From assembly GCF_009646115.1 (NCBI RefSeq), contig NZ_CP045720.1:1-64000 (forward strand): a stretch of 64,000 nt of DNA. Direction: 5' to 3'. Made by a program: the position numbers and the translations under genes. Under the pieces are notes generated by a model. The model was not told the origin of the DNA, did no database searches, and worked only from the letters and a program-made list of their open reading frames with translations. Source of the DNA: Pantoea eucalypti. Its GTDB lineage: Bacteria > Pseudomonadota > Gammaproteobacteria > Enterobacterales > Enterobacteriaceae. Of the stretch, positions 12,469-19,475 are shown one piece after another. Each line of letters starts with the position of its first letter. Position 1 is the first letter of the stretch.

Positions 12469-13737
12469 ATGTCAGAAAAACAGATCACCTTTGCTGCCCG
12501 TCAGCATCAGCTCACCAATATCAATGTCTGGACTGCCGACAGTCAGTGGCTGGCGTTTGACGTCCGTCCCTCGGGCGCGTCGTTTACCAGCCAGACCATT
12601 GAGCGGGTCAATGTGATGACCGGAGAGGTAGAGGTGCTCTATCAGGCCCGACACGGAGCCCACGTCGGCGTAGTCACGGTCAGTCCCGACCTGCCGCCAC
12701 GCTACGTCTGTATTCATGGCCCGGAACATCCCGATGCCAGCTGGCAGTATGATTTCCACCACCGGCGCGGTGTGCTCGTTCAGAACGGCACGGCGGTGAA
12801 TCTGGATGCCTGCGATATCACGCCGCCGTTCACCCCTGGCGCGCTGCGTGGCGGTTCGCATGTGCATGTCTTTAGTCCTGATGGTTCACGCCTGAGTTTT
12901 ACCTACAATGACCACGTGATGCATGAACTGGATAGCCGTCAGGATCTGCGCAACGTCGGCGTCGCCTTGCCGCTGTGTGCTGTCACGCCTGTAAAGCAGC
13001 ATCCGCGTGAATATGACGGCACTTTTTTCTGCGTGCTGGTGAGCCAGACGCATACGAAACCACAACCCGGCAGCGACCAGATCAATCGTGCCTATGAGGA
13101 GTGCTGGGTCGGTGAGCGCGGTTATCAGAAACCAGACGGCAGCTGGCAGCGCTGGGCTATCGCTTTTATTGGCGACACCGTGACGGCACAGGGCGAGAAA
13201 CGGCCTGAAGTTTTTATTGTTGATCTGCCTGACGCGCTGGAGGAGTACGCCCGCGCCGGAGAGAAGCCACTGGAGGGCAGCAGCCAGCAGTTACCTGCGC
13301 CACCGGCTGGCGTGCAGCAGCGTCGCCTGACGCACAGCCGCGGCGTGGCGCTGCAACCGCGCCACTGGCTGCGTGCTGCACCGGATGGCAGCCAGATCGC
13401 GTTTCTGATGGCGGATGCAGGAGAGGTGATCCAGCTCTGGATGGTGTCGCCCAATGGCGGCGAACCGCGTCAGATCACCCATCTCAGCCACAGCATTCAG
13501 TCCGCCTTTAGCTGGCATCCTGAGGGCCAGGCGATTGCCTTTATCTGTGATAACAGCGTGATGCGATGTGACATTGAGAGCGGCGCGTGTCAGCGGCTGA
13601 CCGGCAGAACGGAAGAAGCACCGTCAGGTGACGCGGTGGTCTGGTCACCGGACGGTACACAGATTGCTTATATGCGTGAGGTGAATGGCTGGCGGCAACT
13701 CTTTACGGTTGCGGCTGCGACCGCACAGGAGGCATAG
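12469..13737 (+). CDS. yidR: YidR, beta-propeller-like protein (DUF3748)
   Basis: This is the YidR protein of unknown function, 422 residues. It carries the family-typical stretches WLAFDVRPSGASFT, FSPDGSRLSFTYNDHVMHEL and CVLVSQT, and repeated WSPDG/FSPDG-like blades suggest a TolB/WD-like beta-propeller. I chose the ATG at 12469 (MSEKQITFAARQH) because E. coli YidR begins near MKQITFAPRNH; a TTG start 33 bases upstream is possible. It has the same neighbours as in E. coli (yidQ, ibpA). Its 3' end overlaps the convergent yidQ gene by 35 bases. Confidence 0.88.
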   Translation: MSEKQITFAARQHQLTNINVWTADSQWLAFDVRPSGASFTSQTIERVNVMTGEVEVLYQARHGAHVGVVTVSPDLPPRYVCIHGPEHPDASWQYDFHHRRGVLVQNGTAVNLDACDITPPFTPGALRGGSHVHVFSPDGSRLSFTYNDHVMHELDSRQDLRNVGVALPLCAVTPVKQHPREYDGTFFCVLVSQTHTKPQPGSDQINRAYEECWVGERGYQKPDGSWQRWAIAFIGDTVTAQGEKRPEVFIVDLPDALEEYARAGEKPLEGSSQQLPAPPAGVQQRRLTHSRGVALQPRHWLRAAPDGSQIAFLMADAGEVIQLWMVSPNGGEPRQITHLSHSIQSAFSWHPEGQAIAFICDNSVMRCDIESGACQRLTGRTEEAPSGDAVVWSPDGTQIAYMREVNGWRQLFTVAAATAQEA

Positions 13738-14071
13738 GCTGCGCCTGTGCCAGGCTTTCGTTGGTATGCGCGAGTCTTTCGCTCTGCAGGATGCGTTCAC
13801 GTGGGGAGTCGAGAGTTTTGTCCTGGTCGCTACGGTAGTAGTCCCACGGCAGCAGCAGCGTATCCAGCACGGCAGAGAAAGGAAGATCGATTAACGCCAG
13901 CGGCTTCAGCGCCCAGCTGGTATCACCATCGGCCAGCATGTCAGCGCTGGCACGGGTGCCGGGATAGTAGCCCTGACTCGCACCGGTGTGAGACATCACG
14001 CTGGAACAGCCGGTTGTCACCATTGCGCAGCACACTATTCCAGCCAGAGGTAAGGTCTTTAATTTCATCAT
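13703..14071 (-). CDS. yidQ: Outer-membrane lipoprotein YidQ (DUF1375/YceK family)
   Basis: This is a small predicted lipoprotein of about 122 residues. It has a lipoprotein signal ending in TTGC followed by the family motif SSVMSHTGASQGYYPGTRAS and the hydrophobic block LIDLPFSAVLDTLLLPWD, which defines DUF1375 proteins; the role is unknown. Four consecutive ATG codons (14077 down to 14068) follow a GAAGGG site. I chose the third, which gives a 6-base spacing; an ATG at 14089 is also possible. The gene is convergent with and overlaps yidR by 35 bases, and is divergent from ibpA. Confidence 0.87.
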   Translation of the reverse strand: MMKLKTLPLAGIVCCAMVTTGCSSVMSHTGASQGYYPGTRASADMLADGDTSWALKPLALIDLPFSAVLDTLLLPWDYYRSDQDKTLDSPRERILQSERLAHTNESLAQAQPMPPVRSQPQP

Positions 14072-14221
14072 CATCATCCCTTCAGTCATGGCATAAGCCT
14101 GGCTGAGTTTGCTTGCCAGACAACGTCAACACTCTGGGGCGAAGTCCGTTCTGGTCTGGCAAAAGTAGTCCTGAGTGTATGTCATTTCCTCAGATTGGCG
14201 AAAAAAATTGCATTTTACCCT

Positions 14222-14249
14222 CTTGAAAATCCTCTTCTGACACCCATTT
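14222..14249 (+). promoter_or_regulatory. Sigma-32 heat-shock promoter of ibpA
   Basis: CTTGAAA at 14222-14228 and ACCCATTT at 14242-14249, 13 bases apart, match the sigma-32 consensus CTTGAA / CCCCATnT with one mismatch in the second box. It lies about 110 bases upstream of ibpA, which fits heat-shock transcription of this small heat-shock gene. Confidence 0.85.
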
Positions 14250-14254
14250 TTACT

Positions 14255-14361
14255 TTACGGACGCACTCACGGTTGCCGCAAGGGACAGTGAGGTGCCGTA
14301 TCCAGCCTGTCCACTAGTGGAAGGTTGCCAAAACTTGCTGAACTTCAGGAGTCTTAATATG
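14255..14361 (+). promoter_or_regulatory. ROSE-type RNA thermometer in the ibpA leader
   Basis: The ~100-base leader after the sigma-32 promoter ends with CTTGCTGAACTTCAGGAG just before the ATG. The segment CUUGCU can pair with the Shine-Dalgarno AGGAG across a short loop, with one G unpaired or opposed by G, which is the hallmark of ROSE thermometers that control enterobacterial ibpA. The upstream leader is also rich in local complementarity. This is inferred from the local pairing, not from a computed fold. Confidence 0.75.
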
Positions 14362-14775
14362 CGTAATTTTGATCTCACCCCACTTTATCGCTCTGCTATC
14401 GGTTTTGATCGCCTGTTTAACCTGCTCGAATCTAATCAGAATCAGAGCAATGGCGGCTATCCTCCTTATAACGTAGAACTGGTCGATGAAAATCACTATC
14501 GCATTACGATTGCGGTGGCCGGTTTTTCTCAGAGCGAACTGGATATTACAGCGCACGATAACGTGCTGATTGTGCGGGGAGCCCATCCTGAAGAGCAGGC
14601 CGAGCGTAAATACCTGTATCAGGGAATCGCCGAGCGCAACTTTGAGCGTAAATTCCAGCTCGCCGACCACATTGTGGTGCGCGATGCCCGTCTCGAAAAT
14701 GGTCTGCTGAGCATCGACCTTGAACGTCTGGTGCCGGAAGAGGCGAAACCACGCCGTATTGAGATTCTGAAGTAA
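14359..14775 (+). CDS. ibpA: Small heat-shock protein IbpA
   Basis: IbpA is an alpha-crystallin (Hsp20) chaperone that binds unfolding proteins and hands them to DnaK and ClpB. The 138-residue product begins [20 protein letters not shown], has the alpha-crystallin domain at about residues 36-125, and ends in the IEI motif (RRIEILK) used in oligomer assembly. The ATG at 14359 follows AGGAG and gives the IbpA start; a longer frame from 14293 is rejected. No ibpB follows, unlike E. coli. A strong terminator is found 25 bases downstream. Confidence 0.97.
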   Translation: MRNFDLTPLYRSAIGFDRLFNLLESNQNQSNGGYPPYNVELVDENHYRITIAVAGFSQSELDITAHDNVLIVRGAHPEEQAERKYLYQGIAERNFERKFQLADHIVVRDARLENGLLSIDLERLVPEEAKPRRIEILK

Positions 14776-14799
14776 GATTGGGATTCAGAATTAACCACA

Positions 14800-14832
14800 A
14801 CAAACGCCGCTTATGCGGCGTTTGTCGTTTTT
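14800..14832 (+). terminator. Rho-independent terminator of ibpA
   Basis: An 11-bp perfect stem ACAAACGCCGC/GCGGCGTTTGT with a TTAT loop is followed by CGTTTTT. It ends the monocistronic ibpA transcript. Confidence 0.93.
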
Positions 14833-14940
14833 GATGTCAGTGGGAGCGCAGGCTCAGGGAGCATACGCAGCGTCAGCGGCGTTTCAGACTGCTGGCATAC
14901 CCAAATCAGGGTGAATCTGGCCGCAACGAGTAAACTCAAC

Positions 14941-15131
14941 GCGCAGGAAACACGGGCAGAAGAGGAAAGCGTCCCGCGCCATGGACAAAAACGTCGGGAG
15001 CGTTTTTGAACAACGCGAAGCGTTGGCCCGGCAACGGGCGCACCTCAGGGATGAGGTGCGTAATCGCGCGGGCCGAGCGTGCCATGGAGGGCGGTTTTTG
15101 CGTCTTTCCGATCTGACCGTGCTTCCTGCGC
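14941..15131. repeat. 191 bp MITE-like inverted-repeat element
   Basis: The ends are inverted repeats: GCGCAGGAAACACGGGCAG (14941-14959) matches the reverse complement of 15113-15131 at 17 of 19 positions, and similarity continues inward (GGAAAGCGT versus GGAAAGACGC, then CCATGG on both sides). The centre holds further hairpins, including CAACGC-GAA-GCGTTG and GCACCTCA-GGGA-TGAGGTGC. It encodes nothing convincing and has no obvious target-site duplication. It is probably a non-autonomous palindromic element between two + strand terminators (14800-14832 and 15179-15202). The remainder of the 431-base ibpA-eamA gap shows no gene. Confidence 0.7.
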
Positions 15132-15178
15132 TTGCTCGGTCTCACAGCTAACCGGGTCAGATTTTATCAACAACCTCT

Positions 15179-15202
15179 AACGCCGTGGCAGCGGCGTTTT
15201 TT
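15179..15202 (+). terminator. Second + strand terminator before eamA
   Basis: A 7-bp stem AACGCCG/CGGCGTT with a 6-base loop is followed by a six-T run that includes the last stem bases. It points in the + direction, so it would stop read-through from the ibpA side and the palindromic element into the convergent eamA gene. Read from the eamA side the same hairpin lacks a U-tract. Confidence 0.7.
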
Positions 15203-15206
15203 AACT

Positions 15207-16118
15207 TTACGGCTGCGTTCTCATCGCTAAACGCTGACCCAGCACGCCACCAAACACATTGACCAGCAACCCCAGAATAATCACTGCCGCGCCCAGCATC
15301 TGCTGCCCGGAGAGATGCTCATCCAGCACCAGTGCAGCGGTAACAATCCCCACGACCGGCACCAGCAGCGACAGCGGCGCGACGCGCCAGGTTTCATAGC
15401 GACTTAGCAGATTCCCCCAGATGGCATAGCCCACAATGGTGGCGACAAACGCCAGATAGAACAGCGCCAGCACGGTCTGCAGGCCGATATGCAGCAGGCT
15501 GTTAACGATGGCGGCCTCGCCATCAAACAGCAGAGAGCAGGCAAAGAAGGGAATGACCGGTACCAGTGCACTCCAGACCACCAGCGACATGATCGGCACA
15601 CTGCGGTTCCGCATAATGATCTTATTAGTGATATTGCCCAGCCCCCATGACAGCGCCGCCGAGAGTGTCAGCATCATGGTGGTCAGCGTAATACCGGCGC
15701 TGGTCTGCCCTTCCATGCCTGCTGTTGCCAGCATAAACATCCCCAGCGTGGCGATGATAATCCCGACAATATGATTCCAGCGCAGCTTTTCCGCCAGCAG
15801 CAGCGCGCCCAGCAACAGGGTAAAGAAGGCCTGCGCCTGCAGCACCAGCGAGGCCAGACCGGCTGGCATACCAAGTTTGATCGCCAGGAACAGAAACGCG
15901 AACTGACCAAAACTGATGGTCATGCCGTAAACGACCAGCCAGCGCAGCGGGATCGGCGGGCGACGCACAAAGAAAATGGCGGGAAAGGCGACCAGAGAGA
16001 AACGCAGTCCGGCGAGCAAAAAGGGCGGCATGCCCTGCAGCCCCAGCTTAATCACCACAAAATTCACGCCCCACGCCACCACCACGCACAGCGCTAACAG
16101 CATATCTTTTACCGACAT
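15207..16118 (-). CDS. eamA: EamA-family amino-acid metabolite exporter
   Basis: This 303-residue protein has ten predicted membrane segments in two EamA (DMT superfamily) repeats. It is close to E. coli EamA (YdeD), the exporter of cysteine and O-acetylserine: shared stretches include WGVNFVVIKLGL, FGQFAFLFLAIKLGMPAGLA, LVLQAQAFFT and GRYETWRVAPLSLLVPVVG (here SRYETWRVAPLSLLVPVVG). It starts 21 bases downstream of the tRNA-deacylase gene and is the last gene of the minus-strand operon that begins at 20942. The position suggests that it may export the operon's product, though simple adjacency is possible. Confidence 0.87.
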   Translation of the reverse strand: MSVKDMLLALCVVVAWGVNFVVIKLGLQGMPPFLLAGLRFSLVAFPAIFFVRRPPIPLRWLVVYGMTISFGQFAFLFLAIKLGMPAGLASLVLQAQAFFTLLLGALLLAEKLRWNHIVGIIIATLGMFMLATAGMEGQTSAGITLTTMMLTLSAALSWGLGNITNKIIMRNRSVPIMSLVVWSALVPVIPFFACSLLFDGEAAIVNSLLHIGLQTVLALFYLAFVATIVGYAIWGNLLSRYETWRVAPLSLLVPVVGIVTAALVLDEHLSGQQMLGAAVIILGLLVNVFGGVLGQRLAMRTQP

Positions 16119-16139
16119 CAGAAACTCCTTGTGCCGCCG

Positions 16140-16640
16140 TCAGGCGGTGACCGCAATCGGGGTGGCGATATCAGCACAACACGCGTCCCCCACGATGCGA
16201 AAATAATCCTCTGCAGCCAGCGCGATCGACTTCTCCAGTTCGCCCGCGTTAAACCATAATGTGCCGACCTGTTGCAGCCGGGAATCCACCCGCAGCGCCA
16301 GCCGGTCATCAAAACTAAATGGCGGCACAGCGCCCATGACACAGTCGGTCAGTGCCTGTGCCAGCTCGGGCGCGGCGAAAGAGGATTTTTTGCCACCGAT
16401 CGCGCGCGCCGCATTTTTAAAATTGATCCGGCAGTCGCCCGGCACAATGGCCAGCAGCTGTCGCGAGGGCGCACCATCCGGCATGCTCACCTCCAGCACC
16501 ATCGCTTTGGCCGCCTGACCCAGTGCGTTGCCGCGTATCTGGCTGATCTGCTCGGTTTGCCCTACCGCCTCATGCTCCACCACACGGTAGCTGGCCTGAT
16601 GCTGATCCAGCAGCGCAGTAATCTTTTCAAACGTCGTCAT
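16140..16640 (-). CDS. YbaK/YeaK-family aminoacyl-tRNA deacylase
   Basis: This 166-residue protein belongs to the prolyl-tRNA-synthetase INS-like editing family, free-standing enzymes that hydrolyse wrongly charged aminoacyl-tRNAs. The conserved lysine is Lys45 in GQAAKAMVLEV, followed by the family motifs ARAIGGKKSSFA and GAVPPFSF. By eye it resembles E. coli YeaK more than YbaK. The start at 16640 (MTTFEKIT) has a GAAAAGGAGAAGGGA region just upstream. It lies 42 bases after the 2OG-oxygenase gene and 21 bases before eamA, apparently in the same operon. A self-protection role against misincorporation of an amino-acid product is an inference. Confidence 0.85.
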   Translation of the reverse strand: MTTFEKITALLDQHQASYRVVEHEAVGQTEQISQIRGNALGQAAKAMVLEVSMPDGAPSRQLLAIVPGDCRINFKNAARAIGGKKSSFAAPELAQALTDCVMGAVPPFSFDDRLALRVDSRLQQVGTLWFNAGELEKSIALAAEDYFRIVGDACCADIATPIAVTA

Positions 16641-16682
16641 TCCCTTCTCCTTTTCTGGCACAACTTAATGGCACAACCTGGC

Positions 16683-17483
16683 TTAGCTCCAGGCGATAGC
16701 ATGTTTCATCTTTTTATCGGTCAGCCCGAAAAAGAACCCCATCGTGATACGGGTATCGCCTTCGACCCGATCAATCTCATGATAAAAAGCGGGATTAAAC
16801 AGATAGACATCGCCACTGCGCGGTGAAAATTCGCAGATCTCGCTGTGATCAATGACCCCACTGCGATAGCCCAGCTCACCGGCGGTTTTGAACTGCTCAT
16901 CCTCCGGCGACCACTTTTTGTTGTAGATGCGCAGCGCACCACCCGCGCTGCACTCCTGCAGGCAGACCACGCAGCTGAGCTGATGCAATATTTGTGTCAC
17001 AACCAGGGAGGTTCCTGCAGCATCGCGCACGATATTGTCGTTATGTAGCGGGTTCGCGACGCCATCAGCATGAAAGCGCACGATAGAACCGGCGTAGTCA
17101 CCACAACCCGGTTCGTGGGCGATGTTTAAGCTCTCCAGCCGCAGCGCGTGCTGCACCCAGCGGTAAATCTGTTCGCGCAGTGTGTTGAGTGATGCCGGCA
17201 GCGCCGGCTGGATATCGCGCAGCTCAGTGAAATAGTTATCAGGTGCCGCCGTATGGCGTGCCAGATAGGGACCCAGCGTGGTCAGCGCGCCATTGGGATA
17301 GTGAGAGACACGGATCTTTTCCCGGCAGCTCTGCAGGTCAGTCACCACCGCTTGCCGCACGTCTGGCGTCAGAAAGTTACGCAGCACCAGTAGCGGCACC
17401 CGTGCAGTGACGATGTCATCCAGCCAGGTCGATTCCACAAACATGTTGGGATTAATCACGCGGAACTGATTGAAAATTGCCAT
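16683..17483 (-). CDS. 2OG-Fe(II) dioxygenase of a putative biosynthetic operon
   Basis: This 266-residue protein has the iron triad of 2-oxoglutarate-dependent oxygenases: HND at residues 147-149, distal His235 in FNPAFYHEIDRV, and Arg245 in GDTRITMGFFFG to bind 2-oxoglutarate. Such enzymes hydroxylate, desaturate or cyclise amino acids and peptides. The substrate is not evident. The ATG at 17483 is chosen because AGGGAG lies 8 bases upstream; a GTG at 17492 overlaps the preceding stop. It directly follows the amidotransferase gene, so it is co-translated or co-transcribed with it. Confidence 0.82.
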   Translation of the reverse strand: MAIFNQFRVINPNMFVESTWLDDIVTARVPLLVLRNFLTPDVRQAVVTDLQSCREKIRVSHYPNGALTTLGPYLARHTAAPDNYFTELRDIQPALPASLNTLREQIYRWVQHALRLESLNIAHEPGCGDYAGSIVRFHADGVANPLHNDNIVRDAAGTSLVVTQILHQLSCVVCLQECSAGGALRIYNKKWSPEDEQFKTAGELGYRSGVIDHSEICEFSPRSGDVYLFNPAFYHEIDRVEGDTRITMGFFFGLTDKKMKHAIAWS

Positions 17484-17488
17484 GTTTA

Positions 17489-18196
17489 TCACTCCCTAAA
17501 CGGTATTTCATAGAGTTCATGATTATTCATTCGCCGCCAGCTGCCGGCGCTGCCTGGTATTGTCACGGGTTCAGAGGCGATCAGCGTGCAACCGTCCTGT
17601 TGCCGAAAATGCATCGTAAAATAGTCCGGCCAGGGGGTGTCGTGCGGATACCACTGCCACGCCCAGGCTTTGTCGCGGGTGACGAAAATGGCATTGCCTG
17701 CGCTGCCGCCTGGCTCAACCTGCGCCATCTTTGCGCGCAGATAGTCCCGGGTGAAATCAGCAGGGGTGGTCTGATCCACTAAATAGCGCAGATACTCTTC
17801 AGAATCGAAGCGTGATTCCGCCAGGCCGAGCTGACGGTAAATGGTCGGCAGAAAGCCGTTATGCATCATGTACCACTGATGTCCGGCGCTGTTGCGCCAC
17901 AGCGGATGCGAAAACTCGATCCCCTGATTTTTGCTCAATGTGGCGTGACGCACATGAACCGCCAGAAACCGACTGCGCAGACGATCCACGTCAATACCCG
18001 GCAGGGCGTCTGCGAACGGGCCGGTGCCATGCAGGGTGTGAATCTCGCCCTGTTCCAGCCACAGACAGCCCCAGCCATTGGGATGCGATTTGATCGGGCC
18101 ATCGTGTTCGGCGCCTTCGCCGCAGCTCATGGCGCGTGCTGCCTCCAGAATCTGTGCGCTGTCAAACTGGCCATATGCCAGAATCATCCTGCACAT
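17489..18196 (-). CDS. Class II glutamine amidotransferase
   Basis: This 235-residue stand-alone Ntn-type glutaminase starts MCRMILAYG, so Cys2 becomes the N-terminal nucleophile after Met removal. The glutamine-site elements HVRHATLSKNQG, MHNGFL and DSEEYLRYL match the glutamine pocket of class II amidotransferases. It would release ammonia from glutamine but has no synthetase domain of its own. The next two upstream genes encode a PP-loop ATPase and an ATP-grasp enzyme, either of which could accept the ammonia. Its start overlaps the ATP-grasp gene by 13 bases, which indicates tight coupling. Confidence 0.85.
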   Translation of the reverse strand: MCRMILAYGQFDSAQILEAARAMSCGEGAEHDGPIKSHPNGWGCLWLEQGEIHTLHGTGPFADALPGIDVDRLRSRFLAVHVRHATLSKNQGIEFSHPLWRNSAGHQWYMMHNGFLPTIYRQLGLAESRFDSEEYLRYLVDQTTPADFTRDYLRAKMAQVEPGGSAGNAIFVTRDKAWAWQWYPHDTPWPDYFTMHFRQQDGCTLIASEPVTIPGSAGSWRRMNNHELYEIPFRE

Positions 18197-19458
18197 ACTT
18201 TGTCTCTCCCGGCGGTGACTGATTGCGCGGCAATCACCTGCTTAAACGTGGTCATGATTGGCTCACGTGCTGTATCTGTCAGACTGAAGGTGGCGAGGAT
18301 ACCCGCATGACGGGTCAGATCGGCATAGAGCGAGGAGCGTGGCGAAACCTGCAGTGCAGGCAATCTGAGGGGTGGCAACAGCGCACCCTGCTGATGCTGT
18401 TCGATCCAGCTTTCGGCAGCCTGCAGCTGCGCCGGTTGCCGTAACCGCAGCTGTCCAACCGCACCGGATCCGGTGAAAGCAAAAGCAGGCAGTGGATCGC
18501 CCGCCTCCAGCCGGAAGGTGACATCCGCCCAGTTGATGCCCGTTGCCTCCTGCACCAGTATTGCCACCCCCATGCCGGAAAGCCGGAATCCCATCTCAAG
18601 GAAATGCGGTACGCCATTAACCACAATAAAATCGATATGAAACGCGCCCTGACGATAGCCAAAGGTTTCACAACAGAAGGTCATCAGGCTACTGAACGAT
18701 GCCGGCAAGGCCGCTGCCGCCATTGCTACATGCCCCGACTCATAAAAACTGACGCATCCCTGGCTATCCCGGTGCTGCTCAATCACCTTCTGGCAGCAGG
18801 TCAGTGCCTGGGGATGCCCCTGATGCACCACACCCTGCAACGAAAACTCAGTGCCTGTCAGCGCACTTTCCACAATAAAGCCGCTGAAGCCGCGACCGCC
18901 ATAGTTCATGGTCTGCACCAGCTGTTTCACCACACTGCGCAGTTGATCGGCGCGTTCAATCAGAAAGATGCCCAGGCCGCCGCCGCCATCCACTGGTTTC
19001 ACGACACACGGATAGATCAGCGCCTGTTCCGCATCCAGAATGCTGAGCGGTGACGCGAAAAAGCGGAACTCTGGCTGCGGGAAGCGCGGCCAGGCTTTTT
19101 TCAGCGCCATGCGCTGCGCATATTTATCCATGGGAATAAAGGCGGCAGGCGCGTCTGGCCCGGCCAGCATCTCACGCAGCCGTCCGGCGCTGGCGTTGTA
19201 AGCTTCAAAGCCTGCCAGCACCACCAGCGGATGCGCCAGTAAACCGGCATGCAGATAAGCCTGCATGAGCTCCCACGGATTCTCAGGACGGTCGAGGCGA
19301 ATAATCAGATCAAACGGCAACGCCAGACTGAGCGACTGGTAATCGACAAAATCACCCATTTCCGCCAGCACGGTAAAATAGCCGTCGCGCTTCGCCACCG
19401 CGCAATAAGGATTTTGTCCGTCGCGGGTGGCGCCAATTTGCAGGAAAATCTTTTTCAT
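18184..19458 (-). CDS. ATP-grasp ligase of a putative biosynthetic operon
   Basis: This 424-residue protein has an ATP-grasp fold: Lys154 in VVKPVDGGGGLGIF, HIDF (His274, Asp276), and the metal-binding strand FLEMGFRLSG with Glu288 and Arg292. These enzymes join a carboxylate to an amine through an acyl-phosphate, often forming dipeptides or amino-acid amides. The N-terminal 110 residues and the last ~90 residues are not recognised. It lies 17 bases after the PP-loop gene and overlaps the amidotransferase gene by 13 bases. No substrate can be assigned from the sequence. Confidence 0.82.
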   Translation of the reverse strand: MKKIFLQIGATRDGQNPYCAVAKRDGYFTVLAEMGDFVDYQSLSLALPFDLIIRLDRPENPWELMQAYLHAGLLAHPLVVLAGFEAYNASAGRLREMLAGPDAPAAFIPMDKYAQRMALKKAWPRFPQPEFRFFASPLSILDAEQALIYPCVVKPVDGGGGLGIFLIERADQLRSVVKQLVQTMNYGGRGFSGFIVESALTGTEFSLQGVVHQGHPQALTCCQKVIEQHRDSQGCVSFYESGHVAMAAAALPASFSSLMTFCCETFGYRQGAFHIDFIVVNGVPHFLEMGFRLSGMGVAILVQEATGINWADVTFRLEAGDPLPAFAFTGSGAVGQLRLRQPAQLQAAESWIEQHQQGALLPPLRLPALQVSPRSSLYADLTRHAGILATFSLTDTAREPIMTTFKQVIAAQSVTAGRDKVCAG

Positions 19459-19475
19459 CGCCTCGCCTTACCGGG

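Noticed and set aside
14293-14358. Upstream start for ibpA
   Set aside because: The region carries the ROSE-like leader and the Shine-Dalgarno site; IbpA proteins begin MRNFDL at 14359.
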